Part shown: positions 5,294 to 6,111 of the stretch, in pieces | Position numbering within the stretch: position 1 is the first letter of the stretch | Layout: every line of letters starts with the position of its first letter | Source: an uncultured bacterium | Lineage (GTDB): Bacteria; Verrucomicrobiota; Kiritimatiellia; UBA8416; CALETX01 | NCBI GenBank assembly: GCA_937920455.1 | Contig: CALETX010000431.1 | Location: forward strand, 1 to 6,111 | Length of the DNA stretch: 6,111 nt | Reading direction: 5' to 3' | Position numbers and translations under genes: made by a program | Notes under the pieces: generated by a model | Seen by the model: only the letters and a program-made list of their open reading frames with translations | What the model was told of the DNA's origin: nothing | Databases searched by the model: none

Positions 5294-6111
5294 GATGCAT
5301 TGTCTTAAAAGCCTTTTTTGCAGATGCGCACGCAGTGCGGTTCTTCTCCTGCCTGCCTGCTGCACTTTCCTTGCGGCAGCGGGCTGCAATGACCCTGCTG
5401 ATAATGAAACCTGCCCGGGACTGCAGCGCGCCTGGCACCAGGATGCCGACGCTGACGGCTATGCAGTTGATGGGAAGACATGCTCGCTCTTCAGGCCGGG
5501 TGATGACTATTATCTGATGTCTGAGCTTGCCGGCTCCACGCCGGACTGCGATGACGCGGACCCCGCGGTCAACCCTGCTGCCCGGGAGATCTGCGGCGAC
5601 GGGAAGGACAATGACTGCGACGGCATTGCCGAAGCGTGCGCGCCTGATGATAATGGCACACAGCCGCCGTCTTCCATCTGGCAGCCTTCACCCGGCACAA
5701 GCTGGCAGTGGCAGCTTTCAGGCACGGTTGATACGTCATGTGATGTCGCCATGTACGACATTGACCTGTTTGAGAACACGGCTGCCTTGATACAAAAGCT
5801 GCACGACGACGGCCGTATCGTCATCTGCTATTTCTCAGCCGGAAGCTGGGAGCACTGGCGACCGGATGCCGCGCAGTTCCCTGAAAGCGTGAAGGGCGCG
5901 GTGCTTGAGGGCTGGCCTGACGAGCGCTGGCTTGACATACGGAGGCTCGACATCCTTATGCCGCTCATTGACGCGCGGCTTGACATGGCTGTCCAGAAGG
6001 GCTGCGACGGCGTTGAACCTGATAATGTGGACGCCTACTGCAACCAGAGCGGATTCCCGCTGACCGCTGACGACCAGCTCCGCTTCAACCGCCTGCTTGC
6101 AGAGCACGCGC
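5268..6111 (+). CDS. MopE-motif/GH114 (endo-alpha-1,4-polygalactosaminidase-like) lipoprotein, 3' end outside window
   Basis: The frame is open for 281 codons to the right edge, so this is an N-terminal fragment. A basic N-terminus and hydrophobic stretch end in LAAAGC, with C40 as the lipid anchor (C31 if the ATG at 5295 is used). Residues about 59-119 are a MopE-type metal-binding repeat, with DADADGY (59-65), DCDDADPAVNPAAREICGDG (93-112) and DNDCDG (114-119). Residues about 146-281 match GH114: WQWQLSG (146-152), MYDIDLF (162-168), VICYFSAGSWEHWRPDA (185-201), ERWLDIR (219-225), GCDGVEPDNVDAYCNQSGF (245-263) and LTADDQLRFNRLLAEHA (265-281). GH114 enzymes hydrolyse alpha-1,4-linked galactosamine or N-acetylgalactosamine polymers, as does the glycosidase domain of PelA. 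Acidic residues such as E250 and D252 are candidates for the active site, but I cannot assign roles. It overlaps the TPR-lipoprotein gene by 26 bases. Confidence 0.92.
   Translation, partial: MDRTRRNHRMHCLKSLFCRCARSAVLLLPACCTFLAAAGCNDPADNETCPGLQRAWHQDADADGYAVDGKTCSLFRPGDDYYLMSELAGSTPDCDDADPAVNPAAREICGDGKDNDCDGIAEACAPDDNGTQPPSSIWQPSPGTSWQWQLSGTVDTSCDVAMYDIDLFENTAALIQKLHDDGRIVICYFSAGSWEHWRPDAAQFPESVKGAVLEGWPDERWLDIRRLDILMPLIDARLDMAVQKGCDGVEPDNVDAYCNQSGFPLTADDQLRFNRLLAEHA

Noticed and set aside
5327..5339. Five-bp hairpin CGCAC-GCA-GTGCG after the TPR gene
   Set aside because: It lies inside the GH114 coding sequence and has no T-run after it, so it is not a terminator.
1..6111. CRISPR array, tRNA, rRNA or transposase genes
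   Set aside because: No regularly spaced identical repeats, cloverleaf-type sequences or transposase motifs were seen on either strand.

Overview
The window holds three complete genes and one gene cut off by the right edge, all on the + strand. Each begins with a signal peptide ending in a lipobox-like cysteine, so all four products look like lipoproteins of a diderm bacterium. The MopE-type Asp/Cys repeat in the last protein, the Thr/Pro-rich linker in the first, the choice-of-anchor Q C-terminus and the heptamer-repeat spacer suggest a deltaproteobacterial-type genome (Desulfobacterota or Myxococcota) or a relative such as Nitrospirota. No taxonomic marker gene is present, so this is inference.

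Layout. Bases 1-237 carry no gene I can support. A strong sigma-70-like promoter (238-267) sits just before a right-handed beta-helix lipoprotein (301-1956). A 375-base spacer (1957-2331) follows, built from several families of degenerate 7-base tandem repeats, an imperfect palindrome and a G-rich tract. Then comes a tight run of three genes: an Ig-like plus PD40 beta-propeller lipoprotein (2332-3582), a TPR lipoprotein with a cysteine-containing middle region and a beta-rich C-terminus (3596-5293), and a MopE-motif/GH114 glycosidase lipoprotein (5268 to beyond 6111). The second and third are 13 bases apart and the third and fourth overlap by 26 bases, so 2332-6111 is probably one operon. The beta-helix gene has its own promoter.

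Working together. GH114 enzymes cleave alpha-1,4-linked galactosamine polymers, and beta-helix folds of this type are common in polysaccharide lyases, epimerases and binding proteins. A reasonable but unproven reading is a set of envelope-anchored proteins that bind or trim a polysaccharide, with the propeller and TPR proteins as binding or scaffold partners. The TPR protein is the least familiar member. The apparent reading frames in the 1957-2331 spacer are translated repeats, not genes.
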